A stretch of DNA of 49,690 nucleotides, taken from positions 849,176-898,865 of the forward strand of contig BFEA01000403.1 of the NCBI GenBank assembly GCA_003427395.1, read 5' to 3'. Shown one piece after another: positions 48,391 to 49,690 of this stretch. Source of the DNA: Chara braunii (lineage: Eukaryota > Streptophyta > Charophyceae > Charales > Characeae). Under the pieces are notes generated by a model that saw nothing but the letters and a program-made list of their open reading frames with translations, ran no database searches and was not told where the DNA came from. The translations under genes and the position numbers were made by a program. The stretch's first letter is position 1; every line of letters starts with the position of its first letter.

Positions 48391-48747
48391 TCAAGGGAGG
48401 GAAAGGGGGGGTGAGGGGGAGAGGGGATGAGTACAAGACGACGTGTTGCAGTTTTCGCGGCAGAGGCTGGCAGTGACCATCCCTTCATAGCGTTCGGAGC
48501 AGAGACTATGCTGTGTGCATGCTAACCGAACTGTAGCTGTGTGGAGACACAATGGCATGGCACAGAAACCATCCTCTGGAGAGGCTCCTTTACCATCTGA
48601 GATAGAATCCGTCTGATCTACATAAGCAAGCGATGCTGCTTGAGGTTCGGCCGGATTGCTCTCCACATATTGTTCCTGATTGACCATCCAGACCGAGTGG
48701 GATCCTCTCTTTTGATGACAGAAAAGAGTTAATATTTCCCCCCGCAT
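48391..48747 (-). CDS. Exon-like fragment with one Cys/His module
   Basis: Minus frame with FCAMPLCLHTATVRLACTQHSLCSERYEG...ASLCRENC. It aligns with 47665-47976 at C-x-M-x-L-C, AC-x2-H, SE-x-Y-x-G and AS-x-C. The N-terminal part is acidic/Ser-rich. The C-terminal G/C-rich end (48400-48430) is probably non-coding. Confidence 0.4.
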   Translation of the reverse strand: MRGEILTLFCHQKRGSHSVWMVNQEQYVESNPAEPQAASLAYVDQTDSISDGKGASPEDGFCAMPLCLHTATVRLACTQHSLCSERYEGMVTASLCRENCNTSSCTHPLSPSPPLSLP

Positions 48748-48803
48748 GCACCCTACCCCCCTATTGTCCCATAGGGTTCATGAATTATCCCGCAAAGGTA
48801 ACA

Positions 48804-49055
48804 TCACTGAAATGAGCTGGACAATGTCTGGGACAAATGTTCTGGTCCATGTACGCCACAGATGTTCGGGTCCGTGTCTGGAATGTAGTTCTGTGGAGGG
48901 TTGGAATTGTAGTCGTCTTCCCATAAAAATGCCATAGATTGGACTTCTACGTTCACGCCGGGCATAGTATTGTCATCCTCTGGGAAGACAGCATGGACAA
49001 TGCTTAGTATTGTCTCCTCGCTTACGACCGCAACCCCTATACTGTTTCTGAGCAC
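48804..49055 (-). CDS. Exon-like minus-strand ORF, unknown
   Basis: 83 codons beginning MLRNSIGVAVVSEETILSIVHAVFPEDDN and ending in a TGA. Acidic and protein-like. It starts inside the left arm of the 34-bp inverted repeat (49018-49051). No family recognised; could be part of the same minus-strand gene as the Cys/His fragments. Confidence 0.35.
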   Translation of the reverse strand: MLRNSIGVAVVSEETILSIVHAVFPEDDNTMPGVNVEVQSMAFLWEDDYNSNPPQNYIPDTDPNICGVHGPEHLSQTLSSSFQ

Positions 49056-49132
49056 GGTGCTCTTCTTCTATCCGGCGCCAGCGACAATGTCTGCGAAATC
49101 AGAAACAGTATAGGGGTTGCGATCGCAAGCGA
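49018..49132. repeat. 34-bp inverted repeat, with a third direct copy
   Basis: 49018-49051 and 49099-49132 are complementary at 32 of 34 positions, 47 bases apart. A diverged direct copy of the right arm and its flank lies at 49367-49437. Confidence 0.85.
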
Positions 49133-49609
49133 GCGACGAGACATGCATTAATGGCATAGCACGCACAGCGGCCCCGTTGTAGCTGCAGTGTACCATTATG
49201 AGGGATTTGGTAGCTTGCGCAGTAGGGGCGGTTCGTTTAATTCCTCTAGTATAAGGGGAAAAAATGGTGCAGCGATGCTGCTAGTATACTCATTCGCACC
49301 GTTCACCGGAACAATTGCTGTATATCATGACAATACAGTACAGTGCTCCGCTTCCATCAAAGTGAGGATGTCTGCAAAGTAGGAAACAGTGTAGAGCATG
49401 CAATTATAAGCAAGCCGACATCTGTCAATAGCATTCTATTCACCGTGGCCTCACCATATTACAATGAGGCCTGTAGGCTCCACAGATTGCACGATCGTGG
49501 AAGGGGCATCCCGCGCTCTGGAGTCTCAACCAGGCATTTGTGGCTGCCACACCTCGATGTTTTCCAGTAGTCCAGGGACAGGTTCCAGCAAATGATTGGA
49601 TGATGCACT

Positions 49610-49611
<2 letters not shown>

Positions 49612-49676
<65 letters not shown>

Positions 49677-49690
49677 CACACACACACACA
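49612..49690. repeat. (CA)n microsatellite at the window end
   Basis: About 79 bp of nearly pure CA with one CG interruption near 49669. Cys/Val frames on the minus strand come from this repeat. Confidence 0.98.

Overview
Eukaryotic, repeat-dominated DNA. I see no complete host protein-coding gene. Nearly all recognisable coding sequence belongs to transposable elements in various stages of decay: L1-type LINEs with endonuclease, reverse transcriptase and zf-RVT regions, two Ty3/Gypsy LTR retrotransposons, a Helitron-type PIF1 helicase, SINE-like and MITE-like repeats, and long microsatellites. zf-RVT LINEs, a chromovirus-like Ty3 element, an initiator-Met-type primer site and a tRNA-Tyr gene with a roughly 12-nt intron all fit the green-plant lineage. 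A large streptophyte (charophyte-like) genome is my best guess; the species is inference only. A 38-bp Nextera mate-pair junction (4550-4587) and three N gaps (10133, 21195-21549, 34193-34401) show a short-read scaffold, so some adjacencies may be artefacts.

Layout. 1-4120: decayed minus-strand LINE (A). 4120-4549: composite simple-repeat element, then the adapter. 4588-5262: LINE-B fragment (-). 5267-5985: hairpin-bearing element tail and spacer. 5986-9600: best preserved LINE (C, -). 9600-10132: inverted LINE-D fragment (+). 10134-22056: a roughly 11.9-kb Ty3/Gypsy element (Ty3-1) with both LTRs, primer site, gag, protease, RT, RNase H, a PHD-finger integrase and extra downstream ORFs. 22060-26560: an unidentified minus ORF and a cluster of diverged non-autonomous repeats. 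26566-27412: tandem tRNA-Tyr/tRNA-Ser-like repeat. 27900-33194: near full-length but broken LINE-E (+) with a poly(A) tail. 33790-35546: second copy of the composite repeat, then a MITE-like element inside a (TA)n tract. 35790-38107: Helitron helicase with an inverted internal block and an unknown ORF. 38707-about 44240: chromovirus-like Ty3-2 (5'-truncated) and its 3' LTR. 44242-45549: another hairpin tail and a SINE with a 10-bp target duplication. 45560-49690: scattered minus-strand exon-like pieces, including a repeated Cys/His module, tandem and inverted repeats, and a terminal (CA)n.

Most interesting points. (1) Ty3-1 carries a cassette of unrecognised ORFs after the integrase. Its integrase frame (if one TGA is read through), ORF A and ORF B are linked by ATGA stop-start overlaps. 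Every stop inside the pol frame up to the RNase H terminator is TGA. (2) A small RNA-hairpin module recurs at five loci near LINE/SINE-type poly(A) ends, with compensatory base changes. (3) A conserved GPxLxxGDWV block lies between the RT and zf-RVT regions of three different LINE copies. The LINEs would supply retrotransposition machinery that the hairpin-tailed non-autonomous copies may share; that link is inferred.
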